Positions 7,059-14,062 of a stretch of 16,958 nucleotides of DNA are shown piece after piece. Made by a program: the position numbers and the translations under genes. Where the stretch lies: NCBI GenBank assembly GCA_946480525.1, contig CAMLLA010000035.1, positions 1-16,958 of the forward strand, in the 5' to 3' direction. The DNA comes from an uncultured Asticcacaulis sp. Its GTDB lineage: Bacteria; Pseudomonadota; Alphaproteobacteria; Caulobacterales; Caulobacteraceae. The stretch's first letter is position 1; each line of letters starts with the position of its first letter. The notes beneath the pieces were generated by a model. That model worked only from the letters and a program-made list of their open reading frames with translations. It did no database searches and was not told the DNA's origin.

Positions 7059-9728
7059 GTGCGCTCAAGGACGGGGTGTGCGCCGAACCGGCGTGAACTG
7101 CTAACCGCCGCGGCCGGCATGGGTATGCTGACGGCGGCCCAGGGATGGGCGGCGCCAATGTCCGGTAATCTGGCCGAGACCTTCATTCACCCGCCTTTGG
7201 ACGCGCGCCCCATGGTGCGCTGGTGGTGGTTCGGCCCGAACGTGCGGGATGATGAGCTGCTGCGCGAAATCCGGGCCATGAAGGCGGGCGGGTTCGGCGG
7301 TTTTGAAATCCAGCCGGTCTATCCCCTGACGGTCGACGGCAATGTGCCCTACCTGTCCGACTCCTTTCTTGAGGCCCTCGCCCTTGCCAACCGCACCGGA
7401 CGCGCCGAGGGTTTGCGCGTCGACCTGACGCTCGGGTCGGGCTGGCCGTTCGGCGGGCCGCATATCACGCCGGACCTGGCGTCGGCGCGGGTCAGGCTGA
7501 TCCGGTTGCCGCTCAAGTCCGGGGAGGGCCGGGTCGGCCTGCCGGCATTTCAGCCCGGCGAACGGATCGTCGCCGCCTATGTCGGCAAGGACGTGGAAAC
7601 GGCGCAGCGCATCCCGACCGATCCATCCGGCATGCAGGCCACCATCGAAACCCCGCCGGCCCCGACGCCCCGGACCGTGTTCGTGGTCATCCGGTCGCCG
7701 ACCGGCCAGATGGTCAAGCGCCCGGCCGTCGGCGCCGAAGGCTATGTGATGGACCATATGAGCAGCACCGCCGTGCAAACGCATCTGCAGGCGGTGGGTG
7801 AGCCTCTGTTGCGCGCATTCGACAGGGCACCGCCCCATGCGATTTTCAGCGACAGCCTCGAATGCTACGGCGTCGACTGGACCGACGATCTGCCGGCGGA
7901 ATTCCGCAAACGGCGCGGCTACGACCTGATGCCGCACATGCTGAGCTGGTTCGAGGCCACACCGGACAGTCCTGGCTTGCGCCGCGACTGGGCATTGACC
8001 CTGTCGGAACTGACCGAAGAGCGCTACCTGACGCCGATCGACGGCTGGGCCAGGCAAAGGGGAACGCAATTCCGCTCACAGACCTATGGCCATCCCCCGG
8101 TCCGGCTGTCGTCGCAGCGGCTGACGGCGCTCAGCGACGGGGAGGGCGCGGACTGGCGCATCTTTACCTCCACACGCTGGGCCAGCTCGGCCAATCACCT
8201 GTACGAAAAGCAGGTCACCACAGCCGAGGCCTGGACCTGGCTGCATCAGGGCGCCTTCCGGGCGACGCCGCTGGATATCAAGACTGAGGCCGACACCCTT
8301 ATGCTGCAAGGGATCAACCACTTCATCGCCCACGGCTGGCCCTATTCGCCACCGGAGGCGGAAAAGCCCGGCTGGGCCTTCTATGCGGCGGCGGTCTTCA
8401 ACGACACCAATCCGTGGTGGCCCGTCATGGCCGACCTGAACCTCTATCTCCAGCGCATGTGCGCGCTGTTGCGACAGGGCGAACCGGTTGCGGACGTGGC
8501 GATATTCCTGCCGCAGGATGATGCCTTGTCGGCATCCAAGCCCGGCAATGTGACGATCAACGGCAATCTCGGGAGCTTTGTCACAAGGGCGCTGACGGAG
8601 CAGATCCTCGATGCCGGCTTCAGCTTCGACTATGTCGACGCCGAAGGCTTGAGCGCGCCGGGCTTCCGGCACAAGGTGCTGGTCCTGGCCAGGGTCGATC
8701 GCATCGACCTGAAGACTTATGAGCGCATCGAGGCGTTCGCGAAGGCGGGCGGCGTTGTCATCGCTGTCGATCGCCTGCCTGGGAATGCCGCCGGTCTGCT
8801 GCATGCCCAAGAGGATCGCGAAACCATCCTGGCTATTACCGGCCGTCTGTTCGGCAAGGGCGCGGTCGCTGAAACCGGCCTGGGTGCGGCCTTGAAAGCC
8901 GCCATCACCCCGGATGTTGCGGGTCTGTCGCCGCAGATCGGCTTCGTGCATCGAAAACTGCCCAACGGCGACCTCTATTTCATCGCCAATACCGGCAATA
9001 CGGCCGTCACCCAGACGCCGCGCTTCCGTTCGGGTACGGCTGGCCAGGTGTGGAATCCGAAAGACGGTACAGCGCGCGCCTGGAGCGGCGAACCGATCCG
9101 CCTGGCCCCGTATGAGTCGTGCGTCTTCGTTTTTGGCGCTGCGGCGAAAGCCAGGGTTGAGGCTGCCACCAGGGCCACGGCGGTATCGCGCCGGCTGACT
9201 GACGGCTGGGCGATCGCGTTCGAAGGGCAGGCGGCCCGGCCGCTTGAACAGTTCGTGTCGTGGACGGACATGCCGGGCATGGCGCACTATTCCGGCGCTG
9301 CGACGTACAGCTGTGATATCGCCGTGAGCCAGGCCGATATCAAGGCCGGGCTTACCCGTCTTAATCTGGGCGAGGGCGAGGCCGTTCCGGAACCGGCGGG
9401 GCGTCGCAACGGCTCACAGGCCTGGCTGGGTGCGCCTGTCCGTGATGCCGCCGAAGTCTTCGTCAATGGCCGGCGGGCGGGATCGGTATGGTCGGCGCCG
9501 TTCACCATCGATCTGAAAGGCTTTCTCAAGGCCGGATCGAACAGGCTCGAGATCCGCGTCGCCAATACCGCGGCCAACCTTATGGCTGGCCAGGCGCCGG
9601 TCGATTTCAGCGCGCTCACGGCAAGGTACGGCGAGCGCTTCAAGATGCAGAATGTCGACAACCTGTCGCCGCAACCGTCAGGCCTGATGCGGGTGCCAGT
9701 TCTGGAGGCCGCGGATGCCGTTCAATAG
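7059..9728 (+). CDS. Tat-exported GH106 alpha-L-rhamnosidase
   Basis: The protein has 889 residues from GTG 7059. The N-terminus NRRELLTAAAGMGMLTAAQGWA is a twin-arginine signal, so the enzyme is probably exported folded to the periplasm. The mature start carries the family hallmark ARPMVRWWWFGPNVRDDELLREI (about 49-71), followed by AGGFGGFEI. Later family-like blocks are FSDSLECYGVDWT (about 263-275, with a candidate catalytic Glu) and GINHFIAHGWPYSPPE (about 418-433). The C-terminus holds a GH2-type galactose-binding-like beta-sandwich with AEVFVNGRRAGSVW (about 796-809). GH106 enzymes remove terminal alpha-L-rhamnose, including from rhamnogalacturonan. The gene starts 88 bases after the Wzy-like gene on the same strand, so co-transcription is possible. 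Confidence is high for the family and moderate for the linkage cleaved. Confidence 0.88.
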   Translation: MRSRTGCAPNRRELLTAAAGMGMLTAAQGWAAPMSGNLAETFIHPPLDARPMVRWWWFGPNVRDDELLREIRAMKAGGFGGFEIQPVYPLTVDGNVPYLSDSFLEALALANRTGRAEGLRVDLTLGSGWPFGGPHITPDLASARVRLIRLPLKSGEGRVGLPAFQPGERIVAAYVGKDVETAQRIPTDPSGMQATIETPPAPTPRTVFVVIRSPTGQMVKRPAVGAEGYVMDHMSSTAVQTHLQAVGEPLLRAFDRAPPHAIFSDSLECYGVDWTDDLPAEFRKRRGYDLMPHMLSWFEATPDSPGLRRDWALTLSELTEERYLTPIDGWARQRGTQFRSQTYGHPPVRLSSQRLTALSDGEGADWRIFTSTRWASSANHLYEKQVTTAEAWTWLHQGAFRATPLDIKTEADTLMLQGINHFIAHGWPYSPPEAEKPGWAFYAAAVFNDTNPWWPVMADLNLYLQRMCALLRQGEPVADVAIFLPQDDALSASKPGNVTINGNLGSFVTRALTEQILDAGFSFDYVDAEGLSAPGFRHKVLVLARVDRIDLKTYERIEAFAKAGGVVIAVDRLPGNAAGLLHAQEDRETILAITGRLFGKGAVAETGLGAALKAAITPDVAGLSPQIGFVHRKLPNGDLYFIANTGNTAVTQTPRFRSGTAGQVWNPKDGTARAWSGEPIRLAPYESCVFVFGAAAKARVEAATRATAVSRRLTDGWAIAFEGQAARPLEQFVSWTDMPGMAHYSGAATYSCDIAVSQADIKAGLTRLNLGEGEAVPEPAGRRNGSQAWLGAPVRDAAEVFVNGRRAGSVWSAPFTIDLKGFLKAGSNRLEIRVANTAANLMAGQAPVDFSALTARYGERFKMQNVDNLSPQPSGLMRVPVLEAADAVQ

Positions 9729-10091
9729 GTGGGGAAATAAGTCGCACTTAATATCAGGGCCGCCCGCAAACAGCCTATTGCCTGCCGCTCAAAAAAATAA
9801 TACAAATTTTTCACGGGTCTGCTGGAGCGGCCTTCAGGCGACATAGGTAGGGCAGGGCGCGTCGTTGCTGCGTTTGTGCGAGCAGGCATAAGGCTGGGCC
9901 AGTTGGCTGGTTTCCGGTGCTGGATTCGCATGATTATGCCGAATATCTTCAATCCATGCAGCCTATCGGCTTTTGCCATCTGGACGCAGTCCACATTTTC
10001 TGTTTCTGTATATGGACCTGCGGTTCTATAAATGATACGCAATAAATAATCATATTATAAATCCCGGATAGACGGGGGCGGAAGGCTGTCG
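9729..10091. promoter_or_regulatory. 363-base gap upstream of the kduI operon, probable promoter region
   Basis: No credible gene is seen. The left part has a small TAAGT-CGC-ACTTA hairpin (9738-9750) just after the GH106 stop and an A-tract (9791-9797); neither makes a convincing terminator. GCAT-GATT-ATGC (9928-9939) is a small palindrome. The last 70 bases turn AT-rich and contain the inverted repeat ATAAT-CAT-ATTAT (10046-10058), overlapping possible -10 boxes TATTAT (10053-10058) and TATAAA (10056-10061). No good -35 sits 17 bases upstream, so an activator-dependent or unusual promoter is possible. GGAAGG (10080-10085) is the ribosome site of kduI. Confidence 0.4.
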
Positions 10092-10940
10092 ATGTATGAC
10101 CGCGTATATTATGCAACCCACCCGGACTCCGTCCGCGACGCCTCACAGGGTGACCTCAGGGATCGCTACCTCATAACGGATTTCTTCAAGCCTGGCGGAT
10201 TGTCCCTGAACTACGTCCACCAGGAGCGGCTGGTTATTGGTGGCGCCGTGCCGTTGGGCCAGCCTGTCGAGCTGCCTGTGTCAACGGAGCCCGAATCGCT
10301 GGCGGGTCAGCCCTTTCTCGCCAACCGCGAAATGGCCGTGGTGAATGTCGGTCAGACGACCGGGACGGTGCGTGTCGACGGCCGGGTCTTCCCGCTGAAA
10401 CCGAATGACGCGCTCTATATTGCGAGAGGGGCAGAAAGTGTTGCGTTTGCGTCGGATGACGCCGGCGCGCCCGCCCGGTTCTATCTCGCCTCGACGCCGG
10501 CGCATCGGGCGTTCGAAACGAAGCATATCCCGATTGCCTCCGCCAATCCGCTCAAGCGGGGAGACAAGGCGACCGCCAACAGCCGGACCATCTATCAGCT
10601 GGTCGTGCCGGGCGTCTGCCAGTCGGCCCAGCTGCTGGTCGGCCTGACCATCCTGGAGCCCGGCAGTGTCTGGAACACCATGCCGCCGCACCTGCACGAC
10701 CGGCGCTCGGAGGTCTACTTCTACTTCGATCTCGAGCAGCCGGGCTGCATAATGCATTTCATGGGCAAGCCGCAGGAGATGCGCCATATCGTGGCGGGAA
10801 ACGAGCAGGCGGTCATCTGTCCGCCGTGGTCGCTTCACGCCGGCACCGGGACGTCGCGTTATGCCTTCATCTGGGCGATGGGCGGCGAAAACCTCGACTA
10901 TGACGACATGAACAATCTCGATATCTGTCAATTGAAGTAA
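10092..10940 (+). CDS. kduI: 5-keto-4-deoxyuronate isomerase KduI
   Basis: This cupin enzyme (EC 5.3.1.17) converts 5-keto-4-deoxyuronate to 2,5-diketo-3-deoxygluconate in the cytoplasm, the step after unsaturated galacturonate is freed from pectin fragments. The 282 residues match the family's usual length of about 278. There is no signal peptide. The zinc ligands are in place: [15 protein letters not shown] gives His200, His202 and Glu207, and WSLHAGTG gives His249. [21 protein letters not shown] and [10 protein letters not shown] are also strongly KduI-like. ATG 10092 has GGAAGG about 6 bases upstream. It is followed after 58 bases by the GH105 gene, the enzyme that makes its precursor. 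The usual partner KduD, which reduces the product, is not in the window. Confidence 0.96.
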   Translation: MYDRVYYATHPDSVRDASQGDLRDRYLITDFFKPGGLSLNYVHQERLVIGGAVPLGQPVELPVSTEPESLAGQPFLANREMAVVNVGQTTGTVRVDGRVFPLKPNDALYIARGAESVAFASDDAGAPARFYLASTPAHRAFETKHIPIASANPLKRGDKATANSRTIYQLVVPGVCQSAQLLVGLTILEPGSVWNTMPPHLHDRRSEVYFYFDLEQPGCIMHFMGKPQEMRHIVAGNEQAVICPPWSLHAGTGTSRYAFIWAMGGENLDYDDMNNLDICQLK

Positions 10941-10998
10941 TCCAAATGCGGACGCGTGACCGACGACGCGATCCGTTAAAACAACGAGAGGGAACATC

Positions 10999-12189
10999 AT
11001 GAAGATCCAGATGCTGGCTACCGCCGCCGCCGCCGTCCTGCTGTGCGCGGGCCTGGGGGTGAGCGCTCACGCCGAAACCACCCGCCCCGTGGCCGAAGCC
11101 GCCGTGCCTTACCGGACGGACGACGTCATGGCGCTGGCCGAACGCGTGGCCAATTATCAGATCGCCAACATGGCCGGCGGCGCCATCCCGGCCAAGGCAT
11201 CGCCGGACACGCCGAACAAGACGGGCTGGGTGCAGGGGGCCTTGTTCGTCGGCCTGATCGAAATGGCCGAGCACTCGAAAAATCCGATCTACAGGCAGAC
11301 CATCCTTGCGCGCGGCGCGGCCAACAAGTGGCAACTGGGGCCGACGACCTACCACGCCGACGACCACGTGATCGGCCAGTCCTATCTGTGGGCATCGCGG
11401 AACGGGGCAGGGCCCGAGGCGATCGCGCCGCTTAAGGAGCGCTTCGACACCATCCTCAACTTCCCGCCGGAAGTCGGCCTCAAGCATCGCGAATATACTG
11501 ATCCGCGCGGCGTCGACTGCGATGAGCGCTGGTGCTGGTCGGACGCCCTGTTCATGGCCCCGGCGGCCTGGCTGGAGCTGTCGAAGGTGACGGGCGACGC
11601 GAAATATGCCGACTACGCCAAGAAGGAATTCATCGCGACGACGGACTACCTCTACGATCCGCAGGAGCATCTTTACTTCCGCGATTCGCGCTTCTTCGAC
11701 CGGCGGGGGCCGGACGGCGAGAAGGTCTTCTGGAGCCGGGGCGACGGCTGGGTGTTCGCAGGCCTTGCCCGGATGATACCCCTGCTGCCCGAAGGCGATC
11801 CGGCGCGCGTTCGCATGGAGACCGTCTTCAAGGAGATGGCCGCCAAGCTGAAGGCCATTCAGAAGGCGGACGGTTACTGGTCGCCCTCCCTGTTGTCCGA
11901 CCCTGCCAAGTCGCTGCCGGAATCGAGCGGAACGGGTTTCTTCACCTATGGCTTTGCCTGGGGGATCAAGGCGGGTCTGCTCAGCCAGAAGGATTACGAG
12001 CCGGTCGTCCGCAAGGGCTGGACCGCCCTGGTGCGCTCCGTCCATCCGGACGGCAAGTTCGGTTGGGTGCAGCCGGTGTCGGACCGCCCCGAAAGCGTCA
12101 GCTATGACGATACGCAATTCTACGGCGTCGGCGCCTTCCTGCTGGCGGCGACGGCCGTGGCCGATCTGAACCTGAAGCCGGGCAAGTAA
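10999..12189 (+). CDS. GH105 unsaturated rhamnogalacturonyl/galacturonyl hydrolase (YteR/RhiN-like), secreted
   Basis: The protein has 396 residues with a Sec signal peptide ending near VSAHA (residue 25). The rest is an (alpha/alpha)6-barrel. GH105 enzymes add water across the double bond of the terminal 4-deoxy-unsaturated uronate left by lyases and release it from rhamnogalacturonan or galacturonan oligomers. Family blocks seen: TGWVQGALFVGL (75-86), YHADDHVIGQSYLW (118-131), DERWCWSDALFMAP (175-188, with the likely catalytic Asp182), WSRGDGWVFAGLAR (245-258), ESSGTGFFTYGFAWGI (308-323) and GWVQPV (355-360). GAGAGGGAA (10986-10994) is the ribosome site. It sits between kduI and the DUF2264 gene in one apparent operon. 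Rhamnogalacturonyl hydrolase is more likely than plain galacturonyl hydrolase given the nearby rhamnosidase. Confidence 0.92.
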   Translation: MKIQMLATAAAAVLLCAGLGVSAHAETTRPVAEAAVPYRTDDVMALAERVANYQIANMAGGAIPAKASPDTPNKTGWVQGALFVGLIEMAEHSKNPIYRQTILARGAANKWQLGPTTYHADDHVIGQSYLWASRNGAGPEAIAPLKERFDTILNFPPEVGLKHREYTDPRGVDCDERWCWSDALFMAPAAWLELSKVTGDAKYADYAKKEFIATTDYLYDPQEHLYFRDSRFFDRRGPDGEKVFWSRGDGWVFAGLARMIPLLPEGDPARVRMETVFKEMAAKLKAIQKADGYWSPSLLSDPAKSLPESSGTGFFTYGFAWGIKAGLLSQKDYEPVVRKGWTALVRSVHPDGKFGWVQPVSDRPESVSYDDTQFYGVGAFLLAATAVADLNLKPGK

Positions 12190-12217
12190 CGGACCGGCAC
12201 GAAGAGGGAGGCTGATC

Positions 12218-13477
12218 ATGCAAAGACGAGACTTCATCCTGTCCATGGCCGGCGGCGCGGCCGCCGTGGGCGCCAGCGCCGCCTCGGCAGCCAGGCCCGC
12301 GAAACCGCCGAAGACGGAGAGCGACCGCGCCTATATGGCCGGTCTTCTGCAAAAAATGGCGGAGCCGGTCCTGACGAACATGGCGAAAGGGCAGCTCAAG
12401 GCGAAATTCCCCGTCGAGGTCAGTCCGATCTGGGACGGCCGGGATAAGAACGTCACCTATATGGAATGCTTCGGCCGACTGATCTCCGGCCTGGCGCCGT
12501 GGCTCAGCCTGCCGGCCACCGACACGGCCGAAGGCCGGGTGCGCCGCACGCTCACCGATGCGGCGGTCCAGGCCTACGTCCACTCCGTCGATCCGCAAAG
12601 CCCGGACTATCTGTTGTGGGGCGGCCATGGCCAGGCTCTGGTCGATTCCGCCTATTTCACCAACGCTCTGATACGGGCGCCGGGGCAGTTATGGGAGCCG
12701 CTGGACGCCACGACGAAGGCGCGCATCGTCAAGGAAGTGAAGAGTCTGCGCCGGGTGTCTCCTCCCTATACCAACTGGCTTCTGTTCGCCGCGATGAACG
12801 AGGCGTTTCTTCTCATGGTCGGGGAAGACTGGGATCCCATGCGCGTCGATCTTTCCATCAAGAAGATGGAGGAGTGGTATGTCGGCGACGGCTGGATCGC
12901 CGACGGCGCGAAGTTCCATTTCGACTACTACAATTCCTACGTCATCTATCCGATGATCATCGAAATCCTTGAGATCCTGGTCAAATACGAGGCGAAGTTC
13001 AACAATCTCAAGCCGGCGGAGCAGCTGGCGATGTGGACGAAGCGGATGCAGCGGTATTGCGAGCATCTGGAGCGGTTCGTGTCTCCGACGGGGACCTATC
13101 CGCCGATCGGCCGGTCGCTGACCTACCGCACCGCCGTGTTCCAACCCCTGGCCCTGGCCGCCTGGCGTAAGATCCTGCCGCAGAAGCTGCCGGAAGGCCA
13201 GGTTCGGGGTGCGCTGACCGCCGCCCACCGCGCCATCTTCAGCGATCCCGGCAATTTCACCCGCGACGGCTATCTGACCATTGGCTTTGCCGGTCATCAG
13301 CCCGCGCTCGGCGACTGGTATTCCAACAATGGCAGCATGTATATCACATCCGAGGGCTTCCTGGCCCTTGGTCTGCCGGAAAGCGACAGCTTCTGGACGT
13401 CGCCGGCGCTGGACTGGACGCAGAAGAAGGCGTTTTCGAACGCCGCCTTCCCGAAGGATTACGCGGTCGACTATTAG
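12218..13477 (+). CDS. Tat-exported DUF2264 family protein, putative uronide-active hydrolase
   Basis: The protein has 419 residues from ATG 12218, with GAGGGAGG at 12204-12211. MQRRDFILSMAGGAAAVGASAASA is a twin-arginine signal. The mature part matches DUF2264 in pattern: VEVSPIWDGRDKNVTYMECFGRLISGLAPWL (about 66-96), DYLLWGGHGQALVDSAYF (130-147), PPYTNWLLFAAMNEAFL (182-198), YVGDGWIADGAKFHFDYYNSYVIYPM (221-246), TYPPIGRSLTYR (293-304) and FAGHQPALGDWYSNNGSMYI (357-376). Alternating helices and aromatic-acidic loops fit an (alpha/alpha)6 barrel, the fold also used by GH105 and GH127. I recall that some DUF2264 proteins have been placed in a CAZy glycoside hydrolase family acting on uronic acids, but am not certain. 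It follows the GH105 gene by 28 bases and probably acts on the same substrate in the periplasm. Confidence 0.8.
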   Translation: MQRRDFILSMAGGAAAVGASAASAARPAKPPKTESDRAYMAGLLQKMAEPVLTNMAKGQLKAKFPVEVSPIWDGRDKNVTYMECFGRLISGLAPWLSLPATDTAEGRVRRTLTDAAVQAYVHSVDPQSPDYLLWGGHGQALVDSAYFTNALIRAPGQLWEPLDATTKARIVKEVKSLRRVSPPYTNWLLFAAMNEAFLLMVGEDWDPMRVDLSIKKMEEWYVGDGWIADGAKFHFDYYNSYVIYPMIIEILEILVKYEAKFNNLKPAEQLAMWTKRMQRYCEHLERFVSPTGTYPPIGRSLTYRTAVFQPLALAAWRKILPQKLPEGQVRGALTAAHRAIFSDPGNFTRDGYLTIGFAGHQPALGDWYSNNGSMYITSEGFLALGLPESDSFWTSPALDWTQKKAFSNAAFPKDYAVDY

Positions 13478-13503
13478 GCAGGTGTGTCCTTTGGCCGGCC
13501 GAG

Positions 13504-13535
13504 GGGGTGTCATGCACCCCAATATAATATGATTT
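13504..13535 (+). terminator. Possible terminator after the kduI-GH105-DUF2264 operon
   Basis: GGGGTG (13504-13509) and CACCCC (13515-13520) form a 6-bp GC-rich stem with loop TCATG, 26 bases after the stop codon. The following sequence is AT-rich (AATATAATATGATTT) but not a clean T-run, so termination strength is uncertain. Confidence 0.4.
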
Positions 13536-13792
13536 AAAAATCGTTTTGCAGCTGCGAGCGGTTCGGTGCATTCTGGGCGCGCGTAACGTCGTTGCGCGCA
13601 GTCTTCGTTAAGCGTCGCCGATTCATAACAAGGGTGGGCCGCAGTTAGCGCTCCATCCATAATGTGATCCTGCACGGGGATGTGTTTTAATATATTGAAA
13701 TTATTATAAATTGCTTTTTTGTCCGCAGACATCGACATATTCTGTAGAACCGACCCGGTCTCAATATCTGTACACATAATTGATACACCGCT

Positions 13793-13813
13793 TCACATGT
13801 TGCGATAATGTGA
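13793..13813. promoter_or_regulatory. Operator-like palindrome upstream of the receptor promoter
   Basis: TCACAT (13793-13798) and ATGTGA (13808-13813) are perfect inverted repeats separated by 9 bases. The site ends 6 bases before the candidate -35 box, a position suited to an activator, though a repressor is also possible. The half-sites face the opposite way to a CRP site (TGTGA-N6-TCACA). No regulator gene in the window can be paired with it. Confidence 0.45.
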
Positions 13814-13819
13814 CAGGCG

Positions 13820-13848
13820 TTGAGCTTTTTAAAGGTCCATTATATAAA
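13820..13848 (+). promoter_or_regulatory. Candidate sigma-70 promoter of the TonB-dependent receptor
   Basis: TTGAGC (13820-13825; 4 of 6 consensus) and TATAAA (13843-13848; 5 of 6) are separated by exactly 17 bases. A start near 13855 would give a 5' leader of about 208 bases before the ATG at 14063. Confidence 0.5.
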
Positions 13849-14062
13849 ATCATACAATAGGCGTTCCCATATATGTACTCCGATTTCTTTCTGCGCTATG
13901 GTCCGTCCAGCTGATAGAAGCGGGCGGCCGTATCCGGGGCAAAACCGGGGTGGTTCCTCCATTAAAAGCCGTCAGCCGGTACGCAGGGTGAGCCGCGCAC
14001 GCATCTGAAGGTGCGGCGCGAAAAATAAGGGCCCGCGGGCGCGTCTCGCGACAGGAGGGAAG

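Larger units (their letters stand above)
13478..14062. other. 585-base gap upstream of the TonB-dependent receptor: operator, promoter and leader
   Basis: No credible gene is seen. From left to right it holds the possible operon terminator, a strong imperfect hairpin in GCGCGTAA...TTGCGCGC (13579-13599), an AT-rich block (about 13685-13720), the palindrome and promoter listed separately, and a leader of roughly 200 bases. The leader includes the palindrome GCCCGCGGGC (14031-14040) and GGAGG (14054-14058) before ATG 14063. ATAATGTGA occurs twice, at 13659-13667 and 13805-13813. The long AT-rich spacing suggests that the receptor is controlled separately from the operon before it. Confidence 0.6.

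Noticed and set aside
8076..9287. 403-aa reverse-strand open frame
   Set aside because: Antisense to GH106, with no domain-like pattern.
9722..10042. 106-aa reverse-strand open frame filling the gap before kduI
   Set aside because: No family resemblance, no ribosome site, and it overlaps the likely kduI promoter; ribosome profiling or conservation would be needed to revive it.
10867..12246. 459-aa reverse-strand open frame
   Set aside because: Antisense to the well-supported GH105 gene; composition is that of a mirror frame.
12689..13777. 362-aa reverse-strand open frame that begins in the AT-rich gap
   Set aside because: The first 100 residues look less like a shadow, but the rest is antisense to the DUF2264 gene and no recognisable domain or ribosome site was seen.
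13820..14008. 62-aa forward frame in the receptor leader, possible leader peptide
   Set aside because: Its TTG start coincides with the candidate -35 box, so it would not be within the transcript; it lacks a ribosome site and any pattern.
13855..14062. Riboswitch in the long receptor leader
   Set aside because: No known riboswitch core was recognised; only short palindromes such as GCCCGCGGGC are present.
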